Positions 22,984 through 33,849 of a stretch of 64,000 bases of DNA are shown piece by piece; position 1 is the first letter of the stretch; each line of letters starts with the position of its first letter. The translations under genes and the position numbers were made by a program. The DNA is taken from NCBI GenBank assembly GCA_034770075.1, contig CM068380.1, positions 29,388,005 to 29,452,004 of the forward strand, written 5' to 3'. The stretch comes from Aralia elata (lineage: Eukaryota > Streptophyta > Magnoliopsida > Apiales > Araliaceae). Below the pieces are notes generated by a model, which saw only the letters and a list, made by a program, of their open reading frames with translations, did not search any database and had not been told where the DNA came from.

Positions 22984-23011
<28 letters not shown>
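22984..23011 (+). repeat. Poly(A) tract
   Basis: About 28 consecutive A immediately before the tandem array. Confidence 0.9.
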
Positions 23012-23014
<3 letters not shown>

Positions 23015-23030
23015 CTCAAATCCAATCAAT

Positions 23031-23850
23031 GACCCCTGGGATGGGCTGGTATCCAACCAATCAAAGACCCCTGGGAAGGGCTGGTATCCAAACAATCAGT
23101 GATCCCTGGGAAGGGCTGGTATCCAAACAAGAAGTGAACCTGGGAAGGCATCCAAGCAAACCACAACAAGATGGTGAGCACCCCTGGGAAGGGCTGATAT
23201 CCACAAAAAGAAAATGACAAAAAACAACAAACCCTGGGAAGGGCTGAGATCCACGCGAACCACAACAAGATGGTGAGCACCCCTGGGAAGGGCTGATATC
23301 CACAAAAAGAAAAAGACAAAAAACAACAAACCCTGGGAAGGGCTGAGATCCACGCGAACCACAACAAGATGGTGAGCACCCCTGGGAAGGGCTGATATCC
23401 ACAAAAAGAAAAAAGACAAAAAACAACAAACCCTGGGAAGGGCTGAGATCCACGCGAACCACAACAAGATGGTGAGCACCCCGGGGAAGGGCTGATATCC
23501 ACAAAAAGAAAATGACAAAAAACAACAAACCCTGGGAAGGGCTGAGATCCACGCGAACCACAACAAGATGGTGAGCACCCCTGGGAAGGGCTGATATCCA
23601 CAAAAAGAAAAAAGACAAAAAACAACAAACCCTGGGAAGGGCTGAGATCCACGCGAACCACAACAAGATGGTGAGCACCCCTGGGAAGGGCTGATATCCA
23701 CAAAAAAAAAAAGACAAAAAACAACAAACCCGGGGAAGGGCTGAGATCCACGCGAACCACAACAAGATGGTGAGCACCCCTGGGAAGGGCTGATATCCAC
23801 AAAAAAAAAAAAGACAAAAAACAACAAACCCTGGGAAGGGCTGAGATCCA
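23031..23850. repeat. Tandem array: 35-bp starter units, then about 99-bp units
   Basis: Four short units (starts 23033, 23068, 23103, 23137; about 35-bp period) share cctgggaagggctggtatcc. They are followed by seven units of 99-100 bp with matching phases at 23181, 23280, 23379, 23479, 23578, 23678 and 23777. Each long unit has two versions of the core (…ctgatatcc and …ctgagatcc) about 50 bp apart, separated by A-rich spacers. Because 99 is divisible by 3 and the core lacks stops on the minus strand, all three minus frames stay open for 238-276 codons. I treat these as artefacts. Confidence 0.9.
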
Positions 23851-24832
23851 AGATAACCAACCGGCGACGATAACCGGGGGTTACGAGATGGGTGACCGGC
23901 GACGATACCCGGCCCCGACGAGACAATCGACCGGCGACGATAACCGGCGATTACGAGATGGATGTCCGGCGACGAAAACTGGCTCCGACAAGATAACCAA
24001 CCGGCGACGATAACCGGGGGTTACGAGATGGGTGACCGGCGACGATACCCGGCCCCGACGAGACAATCGACCGGCGACGATAACCGGCGATTACGAGATG
24101 GATGTCCGGCGATGAAAACCGGCTCCGACAAGATAACTAACCGGTGACGATAACCGGGGGTTACGAGATGGGTGACCGGCGACGATACCCGGCCCCGACG
24201 AGACAATCGACCGGCGACGATAACCGGCGGTTACGAGATGGATGTCCGGCGACGAAAACCGGCTCCGACAAGATAACCAACCGGCGACGATAACCGGGGG
24301 TTACGAGATGGGTGACCGGCGACGATACCCGGCCCCGACGAGACAATCGACTGGCGACGATAACCGGCGGTTACGAGATGGATGTCCGGCGACGAAAACC
24401 GGCTCCGACAAGATAACCAACCGGCGACGATAACCGGGGGTTACGAGATGGGTGACCGGCGACGATACCCGGCCCCGACGAGACAATCGGCCGGCGACGA
24501 TAACCGGCGATTACGAGGTAGATGTCCGGCGACGAAAACCGGCTCCGGCAAGATAACCAACCGGCGACGATAACCGGGGGTTACGAGATGGGTGACCGGC
24601 AACGAAACCCGGCCCCGACGAGACGATCGACCGGTGACGATAACCGGCGATTACGAGGTGGATGTCCGGCGACGAAAACCGGCTCCGGCAAGATAACCAA
24701 CCGGCGACGATAACCGGGGGTTACGAGATGGGTGACCGGCGACGATAACCGGCCCCGACGAGACGATCGACCGGCGACGATAACCGGCGATTACGAGATG
24801 GGTGACCGGCGACGAAACCCGGCCCCGACAAA
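23851..24832. repeat. 140-bp higher-order satellite (4 x 35 bp) in Element 1
   Basis: Seven copies of a 140-bp unit built of four 35-bp subunits that begin ccggcgacgataaccgg or a variant. Variants alternate in order: '…gggggttacgagatggg', '…cccggccccgacgagac', '…cggcgattacgagatgga', '…ctggctccgacaagata'. Degenerate copies continue to about 25175. The many 61-65 codon frames on both strands repeat every 140 bp and reflect the array. Tandem repeats in the 3' untranslated region are known for Tat/Ogre-type elements. Confidence 0.95.
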
Positions 24833-25349
24833 CGGTGACACCTGTGGAACCGTATCAAAAGACTGTACAGGGGTCATTTTTCATCAAATTTACATTTTAA
24901 ATGTTGTGTCACATGCATTGAATATATGATAATTCTGTACGTGATCCATGCAGGTTAGGTGTCAAGGTCCTAGCCTATCAGAGTCAAAAGGCGATGGTTG
25001 CCAAGAGCGATGTACGAGGACAAACTCCAGGGATTCCCTTCAAAGCTAGTCAGGAGAATAACTTCCTTTGATGACAATGGGATGGAATAAGGTGATTACG
25101 AGAGGGGTGACCGGATATGAGACCCGACATTCACAGGACAATCGACCGGATACGAGACCCGGCGATTGTGAGACGAGCGACAGGTTAGGGATTGATGCAT
25201 TGACACCTTTACAAATGTGTTGCATGCCTTACATCTTACGTTATATCATAAGTTGTATGTGTTGCACTGTCATTCTTATGCACTGTCATTCATGCATCGT
25301 GTGTCTACTTCTTTATCATGTTCATTTCATTTAACATTTCATAAACATG
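24833..25349 (+). other. Element 1 3' untranslated tail
   Basis: Noncoding. Its last about 110 bp (from 'cactgtcattctta') closely match 63894-63991 of Element 2, showing that both elements end with the same conserved 3' segment. Confidence 0.7.
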
Positions 25350-25364
25350 ATAAAGAGGGGCAGC
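25350..25364 (+). other. Polypurine tract of Element 1
   Basis: gataaagaggggcagc directly before the 3' LTR; identical in Element 2 at 63976-63991. Confidence 0.85.
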
Positions 25365-27428
25365 TGTAGACACCCAAATTTTGCGCTTCGTATACTAACC
25401 GTGACAGGAGGGCAAAATCGTCAAATGAACCGACCTGTGAGGGCGAGGGAATGGGCACAAGTGCGAACGCCCAACACCACCGCAATGATTGGCAACCAAA
25501 GCTGACGTGACAATAGGGCTGTCCGAAATGGGCATTCCCGGATGATGTCGCACGCTTCCCAGTGATTCCCGGACTGCAAAATACAAACCTGTCGGCGAAA
25601 ACCGATGTCACGACACGCGAATCGAGGTGCGGCACGAAATTCGAGAAAATCAGCCCACCCAGCCGCGGATTGATCTGCGGCCAAACGATTAAAATAATGG
25701 TGGTGCGCACGGGACTCGAAACCAGGAAACCAGCTGAGTGCGATGAGGGGTGGGCCAGCCAGCCGCAGATCTATCTGCGGACAGCCGCAGATCTATCTGC
25801 GGCTGCCCTAAAGCAGCCTATTTCAGCTCAGTTTCTTCATTTCATCCAAGAGAGAGCAGCAGCAGCAGCGGCGGAAAAAGAAAGAAAAGAAGGAGAAAAC
25901 AGCAAGAAAAATAGAGAGAAAAAGAGAGAAAAGAAGTGAGAAATTGTACCCATTTTGTGAGATTACATCTCATATTTTTCTACTCTATTCAATACACAAA
26001 TTCATACATATTGTGGGGATCATTTGCAAGGTGAAAAATCCTTTGTTTTAGCATTTTGTTTTACCATTTTTGTTAAGCTTTTATCATCCAAATTATATTA
26101 AATGTAGTTTCCTTGTGTATTGTTGTGGATCTATGGATTGAGGGCTATTAGTGAGGGTTCCCAAATGGAACGAAATTCCTCCTAATGGCCCGATGATATC
26201 CATTTGATGATTTTTTAGCTCGTTGTAATGATGTATCGTGCATAGGTTGTTTAGATTGCTATTTTAGGATCTTGTGGGTGTGTAGCGATTTTGAATGTGA
26301 GCCTAGGAGCCGCGACCTCGTGGTCCAAATCCGATGATGGACATCGTTTGATATATGTAATAAATTCGATGTACCTTTCATTGTAAATATGTAATCGTCG
26401 GGCCTTAAAACGACGCCAAGGCGAGAATCGTGTTTAAGGCCCCGAAATAGTGAAGCTTGTGATTGTGGGCGTTTGGGGTTATTTTGATGGCTTACATGCC
26501 CATGAATAGCCCCGACGCGTGTTTATGCTCGATTTGATTTATGAGACGAAATTGATTTCAAAGCCAAATGATAAGATCTTCATAAAATCAATCAAACTAG
26601 GCTATTAGCATCACGAGGTTAATAAATGGGAAGTGCTAATGAATGTCGATTTCTACTTCAGACGAGAAAGCTAAAGAAAATCGTTTTCAAATATCATAAG
26701 GAATGATTTTGTCAAATAATTGACGTTTTATTAAACCGTTGTGCATAGGGTTAAAGAGATTCTAGAAGTTGCCCCATCGTTTGAGTTACGAAAGCAACGT
26801 ATAGATCTCGATTCCTATTTTGACGAAGGTTTAAAACTCTTGTTTCACCAAAACGACACCTAATGAAAATCTCATAGTTTTGACAAATTAAAATCAAACC
26901 TTTCTTATAAAGAATCAAGCTTTCTCGTATAAATCGAAGGACATTCCGAAGCATTCTCAAATCAAAGCACGATTTTCCCTAAAAAAATTCAAATGATTCT
27001 TTCATACAAACTCACCACAACATTCACGTAAGCACACACACACACACACACACACGCGCGCACACGCACACGTTTCATGAATTAAAGGATAGGAAAGCAT
27101 CAAGATTGCGGTAACCGTGTTTCACGGAAGTTGAGGGGTGCCTAACACCTTCCCCTCACTTAAGCAAGCCCCCGAACTCTATGAATCTCGGTTCGCAGAC
27201 CAAATTAATTCGGAGTCACATATGAGCCATCGATTTAAAAAACGAAAACTCGGATGAGTTGGTACATCCATTTCAAATATACCAACTGGCGACTCTGGTT
27301 AATTGGCTCATCATAAAAAACGATCTTTTAAAACCCCGTCGACATCAATGCCGACCTTTTCCAAAGAATCATTAAATCAAAAGGCTAAAATAGGAAAAGG
27401 ACGAGAGCGAGAAAACCCGGCGTCGACA
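25365..27428 (+). repeat. Element 1 3' LTR
   Basis: 2064 bp, TG...CA, nearly identical to the 5' LTR. Differences noted: substitutions near 25781, 26346, 26432, 26467, 26510 and 26661, and one-base insertions near 25979, 26216, 26310 and 26774. Confidence 0.95.
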
Positions 27429-27433
27429 CCCAT
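27429..27433. other. TSD of Element 1, right copy
   Basis: cccat, identical to 16511-16515; copia reading resumes here. Confidence 0.95.
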
Positions 27434-27838
27434 CTTTATGCAAATTGGTTAATCTTGTTTCATTAATATGACCGAGTCTACAATGCCACATAAAAGTATA
27501 ATTAACATCAACTCTTTTCCTTTTCTTAATTTGTTCAATTTGAAGTATATTTTTATGCAAGTCAAGTATATAAAGTCCATTCAGTAAATTGTCAACACCA
27601 TATAGAACATTTTTATTATAAATAGAACAATCGTTGTTCTTTATTATAATATCAACACCATCCATATCCAATACAGAAATAGAAATAATGTTTCTTATAA
27701 GTGTTGGAACATAATAACAATTATTTAAACTAATGGACTTGCCCGTAGGCAAGTACTAAACAATAAGTTCCTACAGCTAATGTAACAACTTTTGCTCCAT
27801 TTCCCATTCGTAGGATAACTTCATCCTTGTTCAGCTTT
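27434..27838 (-). pseudogene. pol: Copia A gag-pre-integrase / protease-end remnant
   Basis: Minus-strand reading (27752-27434) gives the segment between protease and integrase: 'S-L-N-N-C-Y-Y-V-P', then 'L-N-G-L-Y-I-L-D-L' and W-H-C-R-L-G-H, the HH half of the zinc finger. It ends exactly at the Element 1 insertion. Copia B (44904-45260) has the same segment. A stop at the protease side and small indels show decay. Confidence 0.75.
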
Positions 27839-28762
27839 CTACTTCTGCTTAGTCCTTACATAGTGTTGCATATGTGAGAACCACAGCCGGTATCCAAAAA
27901 CCTTGATCGGAAGTCGAAGCTTCTCCAAGCTTCTTCTACTTTTGGACCGCAAGATACTTCTCGCAGATCCTCTTCTAGTGACCTGGCTTATTGCAATGGA
28001 AGCACATTCCTTGCTATCTGGATCAGCTTTCTTATTATCCTTTACCTTCGCCTTACCCTTACCCTTAGCCTTCTTTTTTTTCTTCTTTTTAGAAGATACC
28101 TTGGGCCTCTTCCTTTTCTTAGAAGAATCATCCACCAATAAGACTTGGTCCTTCTTGGATGCGAAGTGACCTTCAACAGTTTTCAGCATGTTAAGTAACT
28201 CGAGCAAGTTGACGTCCAACTTATTCATGTGAAAATTCAGAACAAATTGTGAGAAGGTGTCTGGGAGTGACTGCAAGATCAAATCTTGACTTAACTCCCC
28301 ATCTATCACGAACCCTAACTATCTAAAACGTTCAATCAAATTAATCATCCTTAGGATATGAGTCTCAACGGTAGTGCCCTCGATCATTCGAGATCGAAAG
28401 AGCTCCCTAGATATCTGATATTTAGCAGTCCTACTTTCCTCACCATACAACTCCTTGAGGTGCAGGAGTATAGTGGGAACATCCATAGTTTCATGCTCAT
28501 GCTGATGCTAAAGCTCGTTACTCATGGATGCGAGCATGATGCATTAAGCCACAGTTACATCATTTTGCCACTTTCTAAAAGTAGTAATCTCTTCCTCAGA
28601 TGTTGTTTCTGCAACAGTTGCAGGGACGAGAGAATTTAGGACATATGAAATCTTTTCAGCAGTGAGAACAATTCTCAGATTCCTTAGCCAGTCTATGTAA
28701 TTCGATCCGGTCAGTTTGTTAGCATCAAGTATGCTTCACACTGATATTAGTGAGTTTGACAT
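27839..28762 (-). pseudogene. gag: Copia A gag remnant
   Basis: Gag forms the virus-like particle. The probable start ATG is at 28762; the frame carries the 'L-T-G-S-N-Y-x-D-W' motif of copia Gag near 28690, then a UBN2-like helical region, with a stop at about 28745 and others near 28555 and 28315. The best-preserved part (28309-27839, 156 codons) ends in a lysine-rich nucleocapsid region. The zinc knuckle (expected C-x2-C-x4-H-x4-C) is destroyed by a frameshift near 28000. A segment of about 50 bp present in copia B (45370-45420) is deleted here at 27897. Confidence 0.7.
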
Positions 28763-29392
28763 TTTCAAATTCTTCATGTGAAATAGACAATATTTTAGCA
28801 TACATTCATTTTATTAATTACCAAAATAAATTAGGCCTTTATTTAAATTAGTATCTCCCACTATTTTCATCAAACTATATTACCCTCAATATATAGTTCG
28901 GCAAATCTAATTAAAGATTTACTAGTGAAAATAAGAATCTCATTTCAAATGTGTATAGCCTTGGGATGACACAACAAACTATATATAAATAAATAGGTAG
29001 ACAAATATTGTCAATTACATCACTATGTAACTCCTTATATTTTGCCTCTTAGATTATTTTGATCAAGTGTTGACACATCCGAATCAAAATTGTCTAAGTT
29101 AAGTCCAACCCAGCACTTCTATATAAGTAAAGAGAAAAACATCTTCCTTGTGGTGACACAAAAAAACAGCATCGTTCAATTCCTTTATAAGCATCAAATA
29201 TGATAAAACAACATCTCAAGAAATTAAAATAAGCCTTGTGGTGACACAACAAACGTATAATGATTAATTGATACTCTATTATTTTATCATGCTAGAAGGC
29301 GACGTTCGATATTCCAAATATCTTTGAACATTATAACTTAATATGATTTCATTGAGAGTTTTGTTATTATTAGTCTCATCTTGTTTAGCGTG

Positions 29393-29394
<2 letters not shown>

Positions 29395-29463
<69 letters not shown>
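29395..29463. repeat. (CA)n(TA)n microsatellite
   Basis: About 14 CA repeats followed by about 20 TA repeats. Confidence 0.9.
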
Positions 29464-29467
<4 letters not shown>

Positions 29468-30068
29468 CGCGTTATATTATTTAACATACGAAGCTTGTTG
29501 TATAATATTATTTAACATGCGCTCCTTGCTACTTAGTCTCCAATTCTTCAAGATAATTCTAACCAATCCTATTACATAAAATATTTACAATAAATAGAAA
29601 CCTTGATCAACAGTCAAGGGGAAGTACATAGGAGGAAGATAGAATTTACATCAAGAAAAACTAGAGAAGACGAGGTATGCAAACCCCATTTATAAAACTC
29701 ATTCATCCATGCATTCAAATAGAATAAAATCCAATCATCCATTAGCCAATAGTCCATAATTAATCCCATTTATTATCATACATATCACCATATGCATCAA
29801 TAAATAACATTCATCTCATGAATAATTAAACAAGTTCATATATGTATCGATATCATTTAATGGGCAAAAGTTTGCTAAAATTTAGTTTTGAAACAAAATA
29901 AACTCTTTTATTTTAATTAAAAACCAAATCAAAATTAAACTCCTTTAATTTTAGCAACCTTGAATCCTATTCCAGACAAAATAAACATCTTTATTTTAAA
30001 CTTACTCCAATTGAATAAACCATTTACTTTAATTGAAGAAAAAATAAAATTTTCAAACTCTACAGACC

Positions 30069-30262
30069 AGCGCAGCCGCGCCCAGAATGAACTGGGAACC
30101 GGCGCGGCCGCGCTGAACCCCAGAGAACAATTCTCAGGTTCAAGCACGGTCGCGCTACAATTACACTTGGTAACGGCACGACCGCACTGCACCCCAAGAA
30201 ACGATTTCTGGGTTTAGGCACGGCCGCACTTCAAAATGAACTAGAAGCGACGCGGCCACGCT
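30069..30262. promoter_or_regulatory. GC-rich dyad cluster in copia A leader
   Basis: Six related units at 30069-30084, 30101-30114, 30143-30156, 30175-30188, 30216-30230 and 30249-30262, of the form gcgcggccgcgc with substitutions. 30060-30120 is closely similar to the cluster in element C LTR. The cluster lies just downstream of the LTR on the transcript, so here it would be transcribed. Confidence 0.55.
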
Positions 30263-30359
30263 GCGACGCAGGTTTTGAAACTCAGATTTTGCCTAGAAAA
30301 TTAATCAAATCACATACCCATACATACATGGAATCATTAAAATCGATAATTAGCATAAA

Positions 30360-30377
30360 GTTTGGCTCTAATATCAC
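30360..30377 (-). other. Primer-binding site of copia A (degenerate tRNA-Met type)
   Basis: The minus strand reads GTGATATTAGAGCCAAAC right after the LTR; compare the usual copia TGGTATCAGAGCC. Confidence 0.7.
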
Positions 30378-32186
30378 TGTTAGGTTTGTATATAACGCAA
30401 ACATGCAATCAAATTACACAAATATAGCGGAAGCGCGATAAAATCGAATTTTAAATTTTTATACAAACCATCACCATGAACTTTCCTTGTACTCAATTAT
30501 CAATTATACGAAAGAGATAGAGAATCAGAATCATACCCTTGTAGAACCGTGTTTCCTCAAGTACGAGTTCACCTCCAAATCCTCCGCGTCTCCTTGAATT
30601 CACCGGTTAGATTCCTTTCTTTGATCAACGTTAGCCACCCAAGTGTTTGACCTCTAGAGGTGATCCACCAAGGAATAATATGTATTGAAGAAGATGGATG
30701 TTGGCAAAACCCTAGTTTCTATCTCTATAGAATTTGTAAGTACTCTCCCAAATCTTATGGAAGCATATGTCACCCCAATCCATAATAAGACTCCTCTTAT
30801 TTATAAATATAGGCAATCCTCCTAAACTATTTAGGAAAAGGGTTGCATTTTAATTAAACTCTTTTAATTTATTAAACTCCTAATCCAATTAGAAATTTAT
30901 GAGAGTACTTTTATTAATTAATTCTTAAACCCTTTTAGAAATTAAATAATAATAATAGTAATAATAAAAATAAGACTCCTCTTATTAATTTATATTTAAT
31001 ATTTTCAAAATATTAAATAATAAATATTAAGCTATTTAATTTATTTTATCACCATAGATTAAATTAAATATACTTAACTTATTATTACGATTATGCCAGT
31101 TACTTCTTAAGTAAATATTTTTCTTTTACGGTGTGACCCTTTAGGTTCTCCATATTAATCCGGTTGTGAATAAATCAATTAGAACAATTCTAATCTTATT
31201 TAAATAAATAAATTAAACTATTTAATTTATTTAAATAAATAATATTTATTCTACAATAAGGGTAAGCCCCCTTAGCGATCAACTACTTTCTAGATAATAT
31301 AGATTTCAACATTAATCACAAAAGAACCTTTCAGTGAATAGTTATTGTACAATTCAATCATTCTACCATACAATGTCCCAATTAAATATAAGACATGAAA
31401 TTACTGTCAAGTCTTATTTTATTTAATTATATGTATTTCGATTCTCAAATGCACAACTATGATAATACAAATTAGAAAGTACTTTCTAATTTCATTCTGC
31501 CTTGGTCAAGGACTACCGAGTTGTCATTTATCGAATCACATAGGACATTCTCTCCTTTTACTAGAAGCGGTAGATTTTTTGTTGACCATTCACCTATCTC
31601 CATGTATAATTTATTATAAACAAGCATACCCTTTGATATACCCTAAGGGTCTTAAGGAACATGTCAAAGTATAACTCATCATACACAAGATACTATGATG
31701 ATCTCAAGTCCAAGGATCACTTGTACTACTATCACTAGAGGAATTCCTATTGACAGACAAGTAAAACTCCATTAGGTATTTCTTTAGCGAGTCACATTCA
31801 GTGAACTTATTCTCAAATAAGCACCTACATACTTGTTTTAGTGTTTCCACACAAATGATTATGAGATCAATCATCCTCTTCCTAAGAGCAAGCAAAGTAT
31901 GTACCAATCTATCCGGATTCACTAATCCCTTTTTTAGTAATCCAAAGATTAGGAACGATTTTAGTTTTAAGCTCTCTAAGAATTTAGATCTCATTGGCAT
32001 GATCATTATAATGATTATAAAAGCATTGCTCAAAACTATGGGTTTATCACATATAAAATAACAACACTATGTAGATAAAGTAAAATACCTTTAATAAATT
32101 AATTCTTTTATTAATTAATGAATAAGATTACAAAGAATATGCTATATCATATCAAATATGAGTGGCTTGTGTGCATACTACTTTCA
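30378..32186 (-). repeat. Copia A 5' LTR
   Basis: 1809 bp; plus strand starts tgttaggtttg and ends actactttca. It is the most complete copy beside copia B's 3' LTR. No strong open frames. The 5-bp target copy gttac follows at 32187. Confidence 0.85.
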
Positions 32187-32191
32187 GTTAC
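32187..32191. other. TSD of copia A (one side) inside element D RT
   Basis: gttac; the corresponding left flank of copia B is attac (40496-40500). In the host RT frame both encode the junction of '(A)-V-(T/I)-R-K'. Confidence 0.75.
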
Positions 32192-32629
32192 AGCTTTCAA
32201 TTTTCTATAATCAATACACACTCTCCATCCTGTTTGCATTCTTGTGGGCACCAACTCATTGTTGTCATTCTTGACGACTGTGATTCCAGATTTCTTTGGT
32301 ACTACTTGCACCAGACTCACCTATTGACTGTCTGAAATAGGGTAGATTATACCTACATCAAGCAATTTGAGCACCTCTTTCTTCACTACCTCCATCATGG
32401 GTGGATTCAACCTTTTTTGTGCTTCTCTAGTGGGCTTGGCTCCATTTTCTAAAAGAATTCTATACATGCACATAGTAGGGCTTATACCCTTGATGCCTGC
32501 TATAGTCCAACCAAAAACTATTATGTGGTCCCTTAGAACTCTTAGCAGTTTGTCCTCTTGTACTTTGGTTAGGTTATTTGCAATGATCACTGTTAGCGTG
32601 TCCTCCTTCCCTAGGTATGCATACTTCAA
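32187..32629 (-). pseudogene. pol: Element D1 reverse transcriptase, N-terminal part
   Basis: The open stretch 32629-32321 holds the region before the RT fingers (the 'G-I-S-P-x-x-C-M-Y-R-I' and 'R-E-A-Q-K-R-L-N-P' phrases) and ends at an in-frame TAG where Athila RTs have W in 'D-S-Q-W-V-S', a G-to-A change. Reading continues to 'C-I-D-Y-R-K-L' and stops at the copia A insertion. The continuation of the same RT, starting at the next codons, is found at 40500-40261 beside copia B. Confidence 0.8.
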
Positions 32630-33825
32630 GTGGTAGGTAATGGCTTCAATTCCAAAGTTGGAGCCTGCACAACAGATGGCAATAACTTTTGATGAGAAGC
32701 ATGTAATTGAATGGAATAAACTACATACTTATCTGTAATTTTTGGTAAAGAATGCAACGTAACCACAGTTTCCTTCAATTCCTGATTCTGCTCAATCTCT
32801 TCTTCGTTGTCCAATTCCATGTTGTGTCTGATGACAACCTCTAAGCTTTCCTGATGAATATGCTCAAAAGATCCCTGCATTAAAGAGTCAATGATGTTAA
32901 TAACAAAAATATGATTAATATCACTAGGGTACTTTATGGTCTCATGTATATTGAATTGAATCTTTTCGCCATCGAATTCCATGGTTAAAGTCCCATTGTG
33001 CACATCAATCATAGTCCGTGCTGTTTTCAAAAATGGTCTCCCTATAAGTATATGTGCAGGATTTGGGGATGTATAATCTTCCATATCCACAATGTAAAAA
33101 TCTGTAGGAAAGATTAGTTCATTTACCTGCACCAAGACATCTTCAATTACCCCTTAGGGGTAAGTGTTAGTACGATCAACCAATTGGATAATAACACAAG
33201 TATTTTTCAAAGGACCTAGATTTAAAGAAGCATAAATAGATAATGGCATAACATTAACTAAAGCTCCTAAATCTAGCATAGCTTTTTCAAATCTGGTATT
33301 TCCTATCTTACATAAAATTATGAACATGTCTGGATCTTTACACTTAGGGGGCATTTTTCTTTGGAGAACTGCTAATACATTTTCTCCAACTGTGACTCTC
33401 TCATCATTTTCCAATTTCTTTTTATTAGTGCATAATTCTTTTAAAAACTTTGCATACCTTAAGACCTGCTTAATTACATCAAGTAAAGGGATATTCACCT
33501 CTACCTTCCTAAAAGTCTCCAGAATTTCTTTCTCTTGCTCATCCTTCTTTGAAGTTTTAGGATTCCTGAGGAAAAAAGGTAAAGGATTAGTCTTGAGCTG
33601 AATAGGAGGGTTAGATATTACCTTAGATATTTTTATTTCCTTCTTAGTTTTTTCCTCCTCAAACTCAACAGTTACTTTTGGTGTATCTATTTGTGTTCCA
33701 CTCCTCAAAGTTATGGCACTTGTATTCTCTCTCGGATTGACAACAATTTGAGACAGTAACTTTCCTGAACCTTGAGAGTCCAATCGACCAACTGTAGTAG
33801 AAAGTTGACTCATTTGATTCTCCAA
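32626..33825 (-). pseudogene. pro: Element D1 gag C-terminus and protease
   Basis: The frame 33825-33154 continues in the same phase into 33135-32626; one in-frame TAA near 33152 separates them. It contains 'S-G-T-Q' and 'Q-V-L-R-Y-A-K-F-L-K-E-L-C' blocks, then the protease with A-M-L-D-L-G-A at the active site (Athila proteases often have D-L-G or D-S-G here), N-V-M-P, and downstream 'V-Q-V-N-E-L' and 'L-I-G-R-P-F-L-K-T-A'. The protease would mature Gag-Pol; apart from the stop this is the best-preserved protein of D1. Confidence 0.8.
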
Positions 33826-33849
33826 ATTGTGGATGGAAGTCCTTGTCTC

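Larger units (their letters stand above)
16516..27428 (+). mobile_element. Element 1: young Tat/Ogre-type element, scrambled non-autonomous
   Basis: Complete 10.9-kb unit with LTRs of 2060 and 2064 bp, TSD cccat on both sides, a tRNA-Arg PBS, a leader homologous to Element 2 and a PPT. Internally it keeps only an aRNH-integrase fragment followed by an intron/pre-RT fragment, in the reverse of the usual order, and a long 3' region with three tandem repeat families. gag, protease and RT are missing. The two LTRs differ by about 6 substitutions and 4 one-base indels in my by-eye alignment, so insertion is recent despite the lack of coding capacity; proteins must have come from a relative. Lineage assignment rests on the PBS, aRNH and similarity to Element 2. 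Confidence 0.9.
28763..30377 (-). other. Copia A leader (5' untranslated region)
   Basis: A long noncoding leader between PBS and gag. It has three copies of a 'ccttgtggtgacacaa'-like phrase (28965, 29148, 29233), the CA/TA microsatellite and, near the LTR, the GC-rich dyad cluster. No open frame of interest was found. Confidence 0.6.
5025..32186 (-). mobile_element. Ty1/copia element A, split by nested insertions
   Basis: On the minus strand: 5' LTR (32186-30378), degenerate tRNA-Met-type PBS, long leader, gag (28762-27839), gag-pre-integrase (27752-27434 and 16515-16422), integrase (11822-10991), RT and RNase H (8226-6590), PPT and 3' LTR (6571-5025, interrupted by element C). Insertions E1, F and Element 1 each have matching 5-bp duplications, so the copia reading can be followed across them. 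Motifs and the roughly 1.8-kb LTR suggest the Angela/Tork group (inference). Its own target is Athila-type element D, with TSD gttac at 32187-32191. It is dead: stops and frameshifts occur in every domain. Confidence 0.85.

Noticed and set aside
23026..23926. Three overlapping minus-strand frames of 238-276 codons
   Set aside because: They come from the 99-bp repeat, whose length is divisible by 3 and which lacks stops on that strand; all three frames are open at once and give the same low-complexity peptides.
23851..24832. CRISPR-like appearance of regularly spaced repeats
   Set aside because: The units are contiguous head-to-tail with ordered variants, there are no unique spacers or cas genes, and the array lies inside a plant retrotransposon.
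28739..30377. Possible host gene between copia gag and LTR
   Set aside because: The stretch is bounded by copia gag and a copia PBS, has no coding signal and fits a long copia leader.
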